Source: Oceaniglobus roseus | GTDB taxonomy: Bacteria > Pseudomonadota > Alphaproteobacteria > Rhodobacterales > Rhodobacteraceae | Assembly: GCF_002869745.1 (NCBI RefSeq) | Contig: NZ_PNOS01000002.1 | Coordinates: 88,738 to 152,737 of the forward strand | Reading direction: 5' to 3' | Length of the DNA: 64,000 nucleotides | Part shown: positions 19,961-28,831 of the stretch, one piece after another | Layout of the letters: each line of letters starts with the position of its first letter | Numbering within the stretch: the stretch's first letter is position 1 | Translations under genes and position numbers: made by a program | The notes under the pieces: model-generated | Told to the model about the DNA's origin: nothing | Databases searched by the model: none | What the model saw: only the letters and a program-made list of their open reading frames with translations

Positions 19961-20337
19961 GCTCGTCGGTCCTGTAACGCGCCCTCGGCGCAGCGGCGGC
20001 GGCATCGCACGTCGGGCGCCCCGCCGCCAGAGAGATCGCGTCGAAGTCCGGCGGTTTCAACCGCAACCCGCGGAAATCCGCCCCGATCGGCGGGTTCGCG
20101 TCGATCTGGAGCGCGGTGCGGCTCCGGCAGGGTCGGCGCGCGCAGATGATGCAGGGCGCAACCGGGAGAGGGGGGGGGGGGGGGGGGCCCCCCCCCCCCC
20201 CCCCCGCCCCCTCTCCGCCGCACCGTCCCCGGCCGTCGGCCATGGCGTCATCGGTTCCGCGGCGGGCTCAGCGGCCGATCGTGCGGCGGCTCCCGCCCTG
20301 CCGCCCGGCGCCCCGATACGCCGCGGTCCCCCGCCCG
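19961..20337. other. 377-bp intergenic region with a G18/C18 tract
   Basis: Apart from the homopolymer palindrome at 20170-20205 this gap holds only GC-rich DNA. Frames across it give poly-Gly/poly-Pro stretches and are not genes. Confidence 0.6.
20170..20205. repeat. Perfect homopolymer palindrome: 18 G followed by 18 C
   Basis: Eighteen G (20170-20187) run directly into eighteen C (20188-20205). The flanks extend the symmetry in part (GAGAG before, CTCTC shortly after). It lies 133 bp downstream of puuD and 210 bp upstream of exoD. It could be a very strong hairpin, a slippage-prone locus or an assembly join. Confidence 0.9.
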
Positions 20338-21561
20338 TCAGCCCTCCGCCGCGCGGAACCAGGACGCCAGCGCGTCGCGGTCGCCCTGCGGGATCTCGGT
20401 GACGTTGGCGGGCGGCATCGCGTGGCTCACCGCCGCCTGCAGGTAGATCTGGCGGGCATGGGCAGCCACGTCGCCCTCGGTCTCGAGGTACACGCCCTTC
20501 GGCGCCCAGCGGATCCCGGGCCAGACCGGCTTGCGCGCGTGGCACATCGAACAGCGCCCGGTGACGATGTCATAGGCGGCGTCGAACCCCTCGGCACCGG
20601 CGAACCGCTGCTCGACCGGCGTCAGCCCCCGCGCCTCGGCCTCCTCGACCGTGCCGCCGAAGGGCACGGAGGACAGCCAGGCGATGACCAGGAACAGCAC
20701 CACCGTAACGGCCCAGGTCCAGGTGGGCTTCCCCTTCCGCGCGTGCATCGAGTTGAAGTAATGCCGGATGCTCACCCCGGTCAGGAACACCAGGGGCGCG
20801 ATGATCCAGGCATAGGGCGTCGCGAAGGCCAGCGGGTAATGGTTGCTCAGCATCAGGAAGATCACCGGCAGCGTCAGGTAGTTGTTGTGGGTCGAGCGCA
20901 GCTTGGCGATCTTGCCGTACTTCGGATCGGGCTTGCGCCCCGCCTTCAGGTCGGCCACGACGATCCGCTGGTTCGGCATGATCACATGCGCCACGTTCGC
21001 GGTCATGATCGTCGCAGTGAAGGCGCCGAGGTGAAGCATCGCCGCCCGCCCGGTGAAGACCTCGTGATAGCCCCAGGACATCGCGGTGAGGATCACGAAC
21101 AGCAGCAGCATCAGCACAGTCGGCCGCTCGCCCAGCGGCGACTTGCATAGCGCGTCGTAGACCACCCATCCGACGGCGAGCGACAGGGCCGAGATCGCCA
21201 CCGCCTGCCACACCGAAAGATCCGCCTTCGCCGGGTCGATCAGGTAGAGGTTCGCCCCCGCCCAGTAGACGATCATCAGCAGCGCCGCGCCGCTGAGCCA
21301 GGTCCAGTAGCTCTCCCATTTGAACCAGGTCAGATGCTCGGGCATCGCCGCGGGCGCGACGAGGTACTTCTGGATGTGGTAGAACCCGCCGCCGTGCACC
21401 TGCCACTCCTCCCCGTCCGCGGGGCCCGGGATGTTGCGGTTCAGCCCGAGATCCAGCGCGATGAAATAGAAGGAGGATCCGATCCAGGCGATGGCGGTGA
21501 TCACGTGGGTCCAGCGAACGGCGAAGGCCATCCACTCCCAGAGGATCGCGAGGTCGTACAT
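20338..21561 (-). CDS. puuD: Urate hydroxylase PuuD (membrane urate oxidase with cytochrome c domain)
   Basis: A 407-residue inner-membrane protein. About eight membrane helices begin with WMAFAVRWTHVITAIAWIGSSFYFIALD and include HVIMPNQRIVVADLKAGRKPDP, features of PuuD. The C-terminal periplasmic part carries one c-type heme motif, CSMCH at 337-341, with a candidate axial Met in HAMPPANVTEIP. PuuD oxidises urate to 5-hydroxyisourate and passes electrons to the respiratory chain. The next gene upstream on the strand encodes the enzyme for that product, 5-hydroxyisourate hydrolase, 245 bp away. Length and domain order are normal. Confidence 0.95.
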   Translation of the reverse strand: MYDLAILWEWMAFAVRWTHVITAIAWIGSSFYFIALDLGLNRNIPGPADGEEWQVHGGGFYHIQKYLVAPAAMPEHLTWFKWESYWTWLSGAALLMIVYWAGANLYLIDPAKADLSVWQAVAISALSLAVGWVVYDALCKSPLGERPTVLMLLLFVILTAMSWGYHEVFTGRAAMLHLGAFTATIMTANVAHVIMPNQRIVVADLKAGRKPDPKYGKIAKLRSTHNNYLTLPVIFLMLSNHYPLAFATPYAWIIAPLVFLTGVSIRHYFNSMHARKGKPTWTWAVTVVLFLVIAWLSSVPFGGTVEEAEARGLTPVEQRFAGAEGFDAAYDIVTGRCSMCHARKPVWPGIRWAPKGVYLETEGDVAAHARQIYLQAAVSHAMPPANVTEIPQGDRDALASWFRAAEG

Positions 21562-21698
21562 CGGCGGGGCTCCGTCAGGCGAAAGGGTCGCCCACAGGCC
21601 AATCCCGTTGCCGCCCCGCCGTCAAGGCCCAAGGCGCCGCGGCGCGGCGAACTCCACGGCACGCGGGCCACCACGCCCTCCGGTCAGCCGCCGCGCCC

Positions 21699-21742
21699 CG
21701 GTTTCTTCGAAGAAACCGGACCATTTTCCTCGAGGAAAATGG
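21699..21742. repeat. Two adjacent perfect palindromes between puuD and uraH
   Basis: GGTTTCTTCGAAGAAACC (within 21699-21718) and CATTTTCCTCGAGGAAAATG (within 21721-21742) are perfect palindromes two bases apart. Together they could form tandem hairpins in RNA of either strand, or bind a dimeric protein. No T tract follows, so termination is uncertain. Confidence 0.75.
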
Positions 21743-21806
21743 CACCGCTCCACCCGCCGCTCTCCCATCCTGCCGCGCGCCCGCCGCCCGCGCCCCGCCG
21801 GGGTCC

Positions 21807-22160
21807 TCAACTCCCCCGGTAGGTCGAATACCCGAACGGCGACAGCAGCAGCGGCACGTGGTAGTGGTCCGCCTCCGCCATCCCGAACCGGATCGGCACC
21901 ACATCGAGGAACCGCGGCCCCCCGGCCCCGCCGAACCCGTCGAGATAATCCCCCGCGTGGAACACCAGCTCGTAGACCCCGACCGCGAACTCCGCTTCCG
22001 GCAGGATCGCCCCGTCCGTGCGCCCGTCCGCGTTGGTCACCGTCTCCCGCACCAGCTCCCGACCCCCGCCGTCGAGCCGGAACAGCTCGATCTTCAGCCC
22101 CGCCGCGGGACAGCCCCGCGCGGTGTCCAGCACATGGGTCGTCAGATATCCGCCCGCCAT
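21807..22160 (-). CDS. uraH: 5-Hydroxyisourate hydrolase (transthyretin-like)
   Basis: A 117-residue HIU hydrolase converting 5-hydroxyisourate to OHCU. Catalytic-site residues are visible: the first His in YLTTHVLDTARG, the Arg in TNADGRTDG, the late His in HYHVPLLLSPFGY, and the hallmark C-terminal YRGS. Two starts are possible. GGAG lies six bases before the ATG at 22160 (MAGGYLTT), while the ATG at 22166 adds two residues; the former is chosen. It is divergent from the puuE-uraD fusion and upstream of puuD on the same strand. Confidence 0.95.
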   Translation of the reverse strand: MAGGYLTTHVLDTARGCPAAGLKIELFRLDGGGRELVRETVTNADGRTDGAILPEAEFAVGVYELVFHAGDYLDGFGGAGGPRFLDVVPIRFGMAEADHYHVPLLLSPFGYSTYRGS

Positions 22161-22229
22161 CCTCATCTCCGCCTTGAGCTTCCCCGAACCCCAAGGCCTA
22201 ATGGCGCGGACACGACAAAGGAAGTCCCC

Positions 22230-23645
22230 ATGTCCGACCTGCCCCGCTATCCCCGCGACATGCGCGGCCACGGCGCCACCCCGCCCGACCCGCAATGGCC
22301 CGGCGGCGCGAAGATCGCCGTCCAGATCGTGCTGAACTACGAGGAGGGCGGCGAGAACAACATCCTTCACGGCGATGCCGCCTCCGAGGCGTTCCTGTCG
22401 GAAATCGTCGGCGCCGCGCCCTGGCCGGGCCAGCGCCACTGGAACATGGAGTCTATATACGAATACGGGGCGCGGGCCGGGTTCTGGCGCCTCCACCGGA
22501 TGCTGCAGGACACGCCGATCACCGTCTACGGCGTCGCCACCGCCCTCGCGCGGTCGCCCGAACAGGTCGCCGCGATGCAGGCGGCCCGGTGGGAGATCGC
22601 CTCCCACGGGCTGAAATGGATCGAGTACAAGGATTACGCGGAGGACGCCGAGGCCCGCGACATGGCCGCCGCCATCCAGCTGCACACCGAGGTGACCGGC
22701 GCGCCGCCGAAGGGCTGGTACACCGGCCGCTGCTCCGCCAACACCGTCGCCCTCGCGGCGAAGAGCGGCCGCTTCGCCTATGTCGCCGACGCCTACGACG
22801 ACGACCTGCCCCACTGGATCGAGGTGGGCGAGAAGGACCAGCTGGTCGTGCCCTACACGCTCGACTGCAACGACATGCGCTTCGCCACGCCGCAGGGGTT
22901 CAACGCGCCGCAACAGTTCTTCGACTACCTCCGCGCCACCTTCGACACGCTCTACCGCGAGGGCGAGCAGGGCGCGCCGAAGATGATGTCGGTCGGCCTC
23001 CACTGCCGCCTCGTCGGCCGCCCCGCCCGTGCCGAGGCGCTGCAGCGCTTCCTCGACCACGCCCGCGCCCGGGACGGCGTCTGGTTCGCCACCCGCCTCC
23101 AGATCGCCGAGCACTGGGCGAGGACGCACCCCCACCGCCGCCGCCCGCGCGCCTCGGACATGGGCCGCGCCGCCTTCGTGCGCGCCTATGGCGGCGTCTT
23201 CGAACACTCCCCCTGGATCGCCGAACGGGCGCTGCGCCTCGAACTCGGGCCCGCCCACGACAGCCCCGCGGGCATCCACAGCGCGCTCTGCCGCGCCTTC
23301 CGCGCCGCCACCCGCGAGGAACGGCTCGGCGTGCTCCGCGCCCACCCCGACCTTGCCGGGAAACTCGCCGCCGCCCGCCGCCTCACCCCCGAGAGCACGG
23401 CGGAACAGGCCTCCGCCGGGCTCGACCACCTGTCGGACGAGGAACGCGCCGCCTTCCAGTCCCTCAACGCCGCCTACACGGAAAAATTCGGCTTCCCCTT
23501 CATCATCGCCGTGCGCGACCACGACAAGGCGTCGATCCGCGCCGCCTTCGAATCGCGCCTCGACAACGACCCCGAGACCGAGTTCGCCGAGGCCTGCCGC
23601 CAGGTCGAGCGCATCGCCGAACTCCGCCTCGCGCAGATGCCATGA
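22230..23645 (+). CDS. puuE: Bifunctional allantoinase (PuuE type) / OHCU decarboxylase fusion
   Basis: A 471-residue fusion. Residues 1-305 are a polysaccharide-deacetylase-fold (NodB) allantoinase of PuuE type: PRDMRGHGATPPDPQWPGGAKIAVQIVLNYEEGGE, SIYEYGARAGFWRLHRML, ASHGLKWIEYKD and GWYTGRCSANT. Residues 315-471 are OHCU decarboxylase (UraD): VRAYGGVFEHSPWIAERAL, LRAHPDLAGKLA, LTPESTAEQASAGLDHLSDEE and FGFPFIIAVRDHDKASI. The enzyme therefore covers two consecutive steps, OHCU to allantoin and allantoin to allantoate, in one polypeptide. AAGGAAG precedes the ATG. The stop overlaps the allA start by four bases (ATGA), showing translational coupling. Confidence 0.95.
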   Translation: MSDLPRYPRDMRGHGATPPDPQWPGGAKIAVQIVLNYEEGGENNILHGDAASEAFLSEIVGAAPWPGQRHWNMESIYEYGARAGFWRLHRMLQDTPITVYGVATALARSPEQVAAMQAARWEIASHGLKWIEYKDYAEDAEARDMAAAIQLHTEVTGAPPKGWYTGRCSANTVALAAKSGRFAYVADAYDDDLPHWIEVGEKDQLVVPYTLDCNDMRFATPQGFNAPQQFFDYLRATFDTLYREGEQGAPKMMSVGLHCRLVGRPARAEALQRFLDHARARDGVWFATRLQIAEHWARTHPHRRRPRASDMGRAAFVRAYGGVFEHSPWIAERALRLELGPAHDSPAGIHSALCRAFRAATREERLGVLRAHPDLAGKLAAARRLTPESTAEQASAGLDHLSDEERAAFQSLNAAYTEKFGFPFIIAVRDHDKASIRAAFESRLDNDPETEFAEACRQVERIAELRLAQMP

Positions 23646-24121
23646 TCGCCCTCGCGCCCGCCCCCCTGACCGCCGCCGCCTTCGCCCCCTTCGGCGAGGT
23701 GCTGGAGGCGGAAGGCCCGCCCGACCGCATGATCAACGAAGGCCTCTGCGCCCGCTTCCACGACCGCGCGACGCTCGACTTCGGCGCGGGCCGCGCGGGC
23801 ATCAGCATCTTCTCGGCCGAGCCCCGCTCGCTCCCCTACCGCTTCGACCTGGTCGAGCGTCACCCCGAGGGCAGCCAGGCCTTCCTGCCGATGACCGCCC
23901 ACCCCTTCCTCGTCATCGTCGCCCCCGACCTCTCCGGCACCCCCGGCACGCCCCTGGCCTTCCTCACCGCCCCCGGCCAGGCCATCAACCTCTTCCGCGG
24001 AACTTGGCACGGCGTCCTGACGCCGCTGCATGCCCCGGGCCTCTTCGCCGTGGTGGACCGGATCGGAGAAGGCGCGAACCTGGAGGAGTACCGGTACGGG
24101 GAGGGGTATGTGGTGGGGTGA
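23642..24121 (+). CDS. allA: Ureidoglycolate lyase
   Basis: A 159-residue AllA-type lyase that splits ureidoglycolate into glyoxylate and urea, the last step of allantoin use. The family pattern is clear: LTAAAFAPFGEVLEAEG, then GRAGISIFSAEPRSLPYRFDLVERHPEGSQAF, LPMTAHPFLVIVAP, and NLFRGTWHGVLTPL near residue 121. Its start overlaps the puuE-uraD stop by four bases. It is the last high-GC gene before the AT-rich NTPase island, and the next purine gene, allE, is on the other strand beyond the island. Confidence 0.93.
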   Translation: MIALAPAPLTAAAFAPFGEVLEAEGPPDRMINEGLCARFHDRATLDFGAGRAGISIFSAEPRSLPYRFDLVERHPEGSQAFLPMTAHPFLVIVAPDLSGTPGTPLAFLTAPGQAINLFRGTWHGVLTPLHAPGLFAVVDRIGEGANLEEYRYGEGYVVG

Positions 24122-24239
24122 GGCGAGGAGCTGGTTACGGCGAGATGGTGGATTGGGCGGAAAACGGACTTACGCTGCGGAGGCAAAATAATTCGGAAGA
24201 CGAGGTCAGAGCAGCTACTCATACTAAACCTATCGGCCT

Positions 24240-24254
24240 CCAATTGAAAATTGG
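24240..24254. promoter_or_regulatory. Inverted repeat upstream of the NTPase gene
   Basis: CCAATT-GAA-AATTGG is a perfect 6-3-6 inverted repeat about 85 bp before the NTPase start and just before its predicted promoter. It may be an operator. Confidence 0.4.
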
Positions 24255-24265
24255 TTTTCCGCTGC

Positions 24266-24294
24266 TTGCCCTGCCAAGGCGCCATCTATAAAAT
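24266..24294 (+). promoter_or_regulatory. Predicted housekeeping-type promoter of the NTPase gene
   Basis: TTGCCC (24266-24271) and TAAAAT (24289-24294) are separated by 17 bases, a reasonable sigma-70 pattern, ending 44 bp before the ATG at 24339. Found by eye only. Confidence 0.4.
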
Positions 24295-24338
24295 TTGCTC
24301 CAAACAAGATCGAAGGCCTTTGTGGATTGAAGGACGAA

Positions 24339-26219
24339 ATGGACGCAAATCATCACCTCCGACCACAGCTTGACGCTTTCGCCCGTCTTGCCAACCCCGG
24401 CTTTGCCCTTCTCGTGGACGCTCCATGGGGCGCTGGCAAAACTCACGAGCTGAAAGGATGGCTGACGGGCCGGGAAGACGCCCTTTACGTAAGCATCTAC
24501 GGTGCGAAAGGCTCGTGCGCTATCGAGGAAGCTCTGTTTCAGACACTCCTAAAAAGAAAGGATTTGAAGCCTCCCAAAGGCGCCACGCAGATAATGGAAG
24601 GTGTCGCAGAGAAATTTACCGGGGCCAAAATAGATTTTACCGGCGCCTTTAGACGGGCAGTGATGAAAGACCTGCCGCGGGTTCTTGTGTTCGACGATCT
24701 TGAGCGGGCAGAAATGCACCTGACCGAATTGTTAAGCGCTATTAACCGATTTGTAGAGCATGAAGGGCGGAACGTTGTTCTCTTGGCAAATCAGGCTGAA
24801 CTTCGTGATAAAGATCCCAAAACATATGAGAGGACAAAAGAGAAAGTTATCGGACGGATCATCACTATTTATCCCGACGTCGATGCTGCGACAGAAAGCT
24901 TTTTGGCATCTATGGAAAGAGCTGAACACCAGCGCGCAGCACGCGAGTTTCTGACATCCGAGAAAGCCCTCCTTTGCAGCGTTTTCGATACATCCAAGGC
25001 TTTGAATCTTCGATTACTCCGATACGCCATGCTCGAAATCGCACGGGTATTCGATGGGATTCCCGAGGAACTAAGGGAAAATGCGGAGGGAATGCGCTAC
25101 TTGCTTGCCACTTTCGTTGCTCTTTCGATAGCCTTTCATGGCGGTGAAGGCCTTGGCATCGAAGGATTAGGGCAAGAAACAGGCTGGGCGCACGCGGTTT
25201 GGAGTGCAAATGGTCAAAAAGGTGAGGCACCTCCGAAGTCTGCGCTCGAAAACCTGCAAGAACGGTTTGGAGAGCATCCTTACGTCCGCCTACATAGCCA
25301 AGTTGTTTCTGCCAAACTTGCCATCGCATGGATAGGTAAAGGACATGTGGATGACAAGCTTCTGTCCGACGAATTGCGGAAATCGCCTGTATTCAGGTTG
25401 CAGGACTCTGAGGCTTGGCAGACCTTGTGGTGGTGGCCAAAACGAAAGGATGCCGAGGTCGAGGCGGCACTGAAAACGGTGAAAAGACAAATAGGTGATA
25501 AAGAGTTCCACGACCCAGCAGTTATTATGCACCTGCTTGGGATATTATTGGACCTGGCCGACCAAAAAATTGGATGGAGTTCGCGGCATGATGTTGAAAA
25601 TGAGGTCCGCGCGTATATAGCCACACTGGAACAGGATAATCAGCTTCCAAAAGAGCTGCCAAGGCGGCGGTGGAGCGGCGTCTCTTTCGATCATGGGCAA
25701 TTTGGGCTCGGCTTCCATCAAAAAGATTCCAAAGAGTTTGCTACGATTCGCGAGGAGCTACTTGAAGCATTGGATCGGTCGTTCTGGAAAGCAAATCAGG
25801 AGCGTGTAGAGGAGATGCTATCCCTTGCGGAAGCGGACCTTGGGGCCTTTGTCGAAGCAATCGACGACGGGGGACGCCGAGCTGGCAGTCCGAACTATGC
25901 ACATGAGCCTATTTTTGCAGATGCCGACCCAGTGGAAGTGGCGCGACTTTTGTTTTCGTTTGAACCTGAAGCCACACACGAGGCGCTCAGGCCATTTGAA
26001 CGCAGAATTCAACGCATGGAACGAGATACCAGAGCCGGGGGTCAGAGCTCAGAACGCGATTGGCTCTTGAGGGTGAGGAAAGCAGCGTATGATCTTGCAT
26101 CTGAAGCAACGCCCATTCGGGCCGCACAGATCCGAATGGCAATCAAGTGGTACCTCGATTTCTTGGACGGGCCTGACAAAGAGCCCGACGACGGCGGGAA
26201 GGCGAAGCAAGGCGTTTAG
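24339..26219 (+). CDS. KAP-like P-loop NTPase, isolated and horizontally acquired
   Basis: A 626-residue protein. The N-terminal 230 residues form a P-loop NTPase of KAP/STAND-like type: Walker A APWGAGKT (28-35), an extended Walker B RVLVFDDLER (114-123), a sensor-like VVLLANQ (146-152) and EKVIGRIITIYPD (168-180). The rest is mostly helical, with no recognised effector domain and no membrane span, unlike classical KAP proteins that insert helices. The ATG at 24339 is chosen (GAAGGA four bases upstream) over the in-frame TTG at 24327. Codon use (TTA, ATA, AGA) and base composition differ strongly from all neighbours. It is alone, without a visible partner gene, and splits purine genes. An anti-phage or sensor ATPase role is conceivable but unproven. 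Confidence 0.75.
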   Translation: MDANHHLRPQLDAFARLANPGFALLVDAPWGAGKTHELKGWLTGREDALYVSIYGAKGSCAIEEALFQTLLKRKDLKPPKGATQIMEGVAEKFTGAKIDFTGAFRRAVMKDLPRVLVFDDLERAEMHLTELLSAINRFVEHEGRNVVLLANQAELRDKDPKTYERTKEKVIGRIITIYPDVDAATESFLASMERAEHQRAAREFLTSEKALLCSVFDTSKALNLRLLRYAMLEIARVFDGIPEELRENAEGMRYLLATFVALSIAFHGGEGLGIEGLGQETGWAHAVWSANGQKGEAPPKSALENLQERFGEHPYVRLHSQVVSAKLAIAWIGKGHVDDKLLSDELRKSPVFRLQDSEAWQTLWWWPKRKDAEVEAALKTVKRQIGDKEFHDPAVIMHLLGILLDLADQKIGWSSRHDVENEVRAYIATLEQDNQLPKELPRRRWSGVSFDHGQFGLGFHQKDSKEFATIREELLEALDRSFWKANQERVEEMLSLAEADLGAFVEAIDDGGRRAGSPNYAHEPIFADADPVEVARLLFSFEPEATHEALRPFERRIQRMERDTRAGGQSSERDWLLRVRKAAYDLASEATPIRAAQIRMAIKWYLDFLDGPDKEPDDGGKAKQGV

Positions 26220-26394
26220 GGCCGAAATACGGTTCAGCCTGTCCGCCACAAGCATATTCGCCGATTAAAAATGCCGCGCTTTCGAGGGATGTCCGCTTTC
26301 TCGAGCTGCGCCGCAGCAAAATCAGTGAGCATGAATGGCAGATCAGGGCCGTGAACCACCCTCCGCGTCGCCCCACACAAACGTCCCACCCAAA

Positions 26395-26422
26395 TCATAC
26401 ACAAGTCATACGCCGATCATAC
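26395..26422. repeat. Three TCATAC repeats with exact 11-bp period
   Basis: TCATAC occurs at 26395-26400, 26406-26411 and 26417-26422, each 11 bp apart, so the copies lie on one face of the helix. They sit at the right edge of the AT-rich island, 13 bp beyond the allE stop codon. Confidence 0.7.
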
Positions 26423-26434
26423 ACCGGTACCCCC

Positions 26435-27253
<819 letters not shown>

Positions 27254-27325
27254 GGCAGGTCTCCGGCGTTTCGCACCGACCCTGCGCCGGACGCCGAGAC
27301 CCGGAAACGCCAGAATGGAGGGAGT

Positions 27326-27401
<76 letters not shown>

Positions 27402-27531
27402 ACTTGTGCGTCAGATGGACCATCCCGCCGCCGGTGTCAAGGTCGCCCCGACTTCGGCCGAAGGTCGTGGACGACCCGCCCGGATGCGATAGGTTCAGCG
27501 TCACCCGACCCACCCCAGGCGAAAGTCCCCG

Positions 27532-28818
27532 ATGCCCCAAGCCCGCGCCGCCCTGTCGAAGACGCTCTACCGGCTGCGCCGGTTTTCCCGCAAGATCTGG
27601 GTCCGCTCCTCGCTGATCGCGCTGCTGGGCGTGGTCGCCGCCGGAGGCTCGGGCAGCCTCGCCCCGCTGGTGCCCGAGGACATCGCCAAGGCGGTCGAGC
27701 CGGAGGCGGTGGAGAAGATCCTCGAGATCATGTCCTCCGGCATGCTCGCCGTCGTGATCTTCTCGCTCTCGGTCATGGTCTCGGCGCGCCAGTCCGCCTC
27801 GTCCCAGGTGACGCCCCGGTCGCACCAGCTGCTGCTCGAGGACACGACGACGCAGAACGTGCTGGCGACCTTCCTCGGCGCCTTCCTGTTCTCCCTCGTC
27901 GGTGTCATCACGCTCGGCACCCAGCTTTACGCCGGGGATGCGGCGGCGGTGATCCTCGCCTTCGCGCTGCTGGTCATCCTGCTGATGATCGTCGCCATCC
28001 TGCGCTGGATCTCGCACCTCAGCGACCTCGGCAGCGTGCTGGCCACCACCCGACGGGTCGAACGCGCGGCCATCGACGCGATGGAGGCCTGGCTGAACTC
28101 GCCCTGCATGGGAGGCCGCAAGCTGACGGGTCCGCCCGAGGGCGATCCGGTCAAGGCGCGCCGCTCGGGCTATGTCCAGCACATCGACATGGAGAAGCTG
28201 TCGGACGCGATGGAGGACTGCGGCGGCAAGCTGTTCCTCGCCGCGCGCCCCGGCGCCTTCGTCACCGAAGGCCAGCCCATCGCCCATTGCACCGCGAAGG
28301 CCGACATGGACCAGGTTCACCTCGCCTTCACCATCGACGACATCCGCCGCTTCGACCAGGATCCGCGCTTCGGCGTCATCGTGCTGAGCGAGATCGCGCA
28401 GCGGGCGTTGTCGCCCGGGATCAACGATCCGGGCACCGCCATCGACGTGCTGACCCGGCAGGAACGGCTGCTGTCGCGCTACCGCGACCGGATCGAGCAT
28501 GCGGACGACGACGCGCTCCACCCCCGCATCCATGTTCCACCGCTGACCGCCGACGCGCTGGTGCGTGACGCCTTCGATCCCATCGCGCGGGACGGCGCGG
28601 CCATGGTCGAGGTGCAGATCCGCGTGCAGAAGGCCCTCGCCCACCTGGCCGAGACCGGGGATCCGGACATGAAGGTCGCCGCCCGCGACGCCGCGGCGCG
28701 GGCGCTGCAGCGGGCGGTGATCGCCACCGCCCTGCCAGCCGACCGCCAGCGCCTGCTGCGCACCGTGGCGCGCTGCGGGCTGGTGGATGCCGACAAGGTC
28801 GACCTCGCGTTCGAGTGA
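27532..28818 (+). CDS. DUF2254 family membrane protein
   Basis: A 428-residue predicted membrane protein of the DUF2254 family. N-terminal segments KIWVRSSLIALLGVVAAGGSG, GMLAVVIFSLSVMVSARQSASSQ, VLATFLGAFLFSLVGVITLGTQ and ILAFALLVILLMIVAILRWISHL are about four membrane helices. The family-defining ASSQVTPR region is present. The C-terminal half is soluble (about 165-428) with LSEIAQRALSPGINDPGTAIDVL, a well conserved motif. Function is unknown. It begins 130 bp after the divergent tRNA gene and ends convergently with gcvP. The start at 27532 lies after GGCGAAAG, a modest ribosome site. Confidence 0.88.
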   Translation: MPQARAALSKTLYRLRRFSRKIWVRSSLIALLGVVAAGGSGSLAPLVPEDIAKAVEPEAVEKILEIMSSGMLAVVIFSLSVMVSARQSASSQVTPRSHQLLLEDTTTQNVLATFLGAFLFSLVGVITLGTQLYAGDAAAVILAFALLVILLMIVAILRWISHLSDLGSVLATTRRVERAAIDAMEAWLNSPCMGGRKLTGPPEGDPVKARRSGYVQHIDMEKLSDAMEDCGGKLFLAARPGAFVTEGQPIAHCTAKADMDQVHLAFTIDDIRRFDQDPRFGVIVLSEIAQRALSPGINDPGTAIDVLTRQERLLSRYRDRIEHADDDALHPRIHVPPLTADALVRDAFDPIARDGAAMVEVQIRVQKALAHLAETGDPDMKVAARDAAARALQRAVIATALPADRQRLLRTVARCGLVDADKVDLAFE

Positions 28819-28831
28819 CCCCTGCCGACCG

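Larger units (their letters stand above)
24122..26434. other. AT-richer genomic island inside the purine-degradation cluster
   Basis: From the allA stop to the allE stop the sequence is much richer in A/T than the surroundings. It contains one gene plus non-coding ends of about 215 bp on each side. No integrase, direct repeat or IS end is visible at the borders. Confidence 0.65.

Noticed and set aside
18936..20243. Poly-Gly/poly-Pro reading frames across the G18/C18 tract
   Set aside because: They arise from the homopolymer and overlap exoD and the M24 gene in other frames.
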